32,485 nt of DNA from Bacillus sp. HF117_J1_D (GTDB lineage: Bacteria; Bacillota; Bacilli; Bacillales; Bacillaceae_C): positions 1-32,485 of the forward strand of contig JAABNQ010000005.1 in NCBI GenBank assembly GCA_009928435.1. Reading direction: 5' to 3'. A program made the position numbers and the translations under genes. How positions within the stretch are numbered: the first letter of the stretch is position 1; each line of letters starts with the position of its first letter. Positions 32,240 through 32,485 of the stretch are shown here, piece after piece. Under the pieces are notes generated by a model. That model was not told the DNA's origin. It did no database searches and was given only the letters and a program-made list of their open reading frames with translations.

Positions 32240-32485
32240 CTTTTCTTTGTCCAGCTACAGACGGCTGGGGCTCGAGGTCGCTTCGATCCATCCATTGAAG
32301 TCAAAGGACGACTTCATTGGACGGCTCTCCGACGGACAGGATGTCCTAGTGCCACCGACGCCACAGGACGTGGCGACTTTCGGCGGCCAGCGCTTGTCGC
32401 CCCTGAGCGGCCGTCTTCCGCTTTTCTATTGTCCAGCTACAGACGGCTGGGGCTCGAGGTCGCTTCGATCCATCCATTGAAGTCA
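32240..32485. repeat. GC-rich structured tandem repeat (182-bp unit), cut by window edge
   Basis: The 55 bases at 32431-32485 are identical to 32249-32303, a spacing of 182 bp; the flanking CTTTTCT is also repeated. The unit contains successive hairpins (TGAAGTC/GACTTCA; GGATGTCC; CGCCAC/GTGGCG) and the segment GGCCAGCGCTTGTCGCC. It resembles a dispersed intergenic repeat family common in Bacillus genomes that I recall only in outline. Open frames across it are not coding. Confidence 0.75.

Noticed and set aside
31848-32480. 210-codon frame across the right edge
   Set aside because: Overlaps the better-supported small acidic protein gene in another frame, then runs through the terminator and the tandem repeat.
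1-32485. CRISPR array, tRNA or rRNA genes, prophage or defence genes
   Set aside because: Looked for regular spacer-repeat patterns, tRNA-like CCA ends with cloverleaf arms, integrases and phage genes; none were seen beyond the IS200 part.

Overview
The window reads as chromosomal DNA of a low-to-mid GC Bacillaceae bacterium (Bacillus sensu lato). Almost every gene is recognisable as an orthologue of a Bacillus subtilis gene from the yug-yui-yum-yut arm of the chromosome, in nearly the same order, with strong AGGAGG-type ribosome binding sites and many UUG starts. A genus closer than that cannot be named safely from the sequence alone.

Left part (1-8.9 kb): the window opens inside an IS200-type insertion sequence (tnpA, minus strand, cut by the window edge) sitting just beyond the terminator of rocG. 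Next come rocD-rocG (ornithine to glutamate semialdehyde plus glutamate, then 2-oxoglutarate), the S1-domain stress protein gene yugI, yugF-patB (alpha/beta hydrolase and C-S lyase), a SodC-type lipoprotein that keeps every metal ligand, a small membrane protein, a cyclophilin lipoprotein with a second internal start, and kapB without its usual partner kinB.

Middle part (8.9-21 kb): a YuxJ-like MFS exporter that seems to begin at AUU, the complete seven-gene mrpABCDEFG Na+/H+ antiporter operon, an amidase, the hotdog thioesterase yuxO (without comQXPA beside it), a Gly/Tyr-rich glycine-zipper protein, leucyl aminopeptidase pepA and the membrane protein yuiD.

Right part (21-32.5 kb): yuiC (3D-domain wall protein with a frameshift at an A8 tract), yuiB, a Nudix hydrolase, then a redox and iron-sulfur neighbourhood: yumB (NDH-2), yumC (ferredoxin/flavodoxin-NADP reductase), yutM (A-type carrier), yuzB, yutJ (NDH-2-like), yuzD and yutI (Nfu-type carrier). 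yutH (spore coat kinase-like), yutG, yutF, yutE and a small acidic protein follow. A GC-rich 182-bp unit begins to repeat in tandem at the right edge.

The gene content is ordinary Bacillus core. The unexplained material lies between genes: a degenerate dispersed repeat present twice (about 4.08 and 30.38 kb), operator-like dyads inside the promoters of the MFS and ndh-like genes, a triplicated motif around the mrp promoter, and the structured tandem repeat at the end. No rRNA, tRNA, CRISPR array or prophage was seen.
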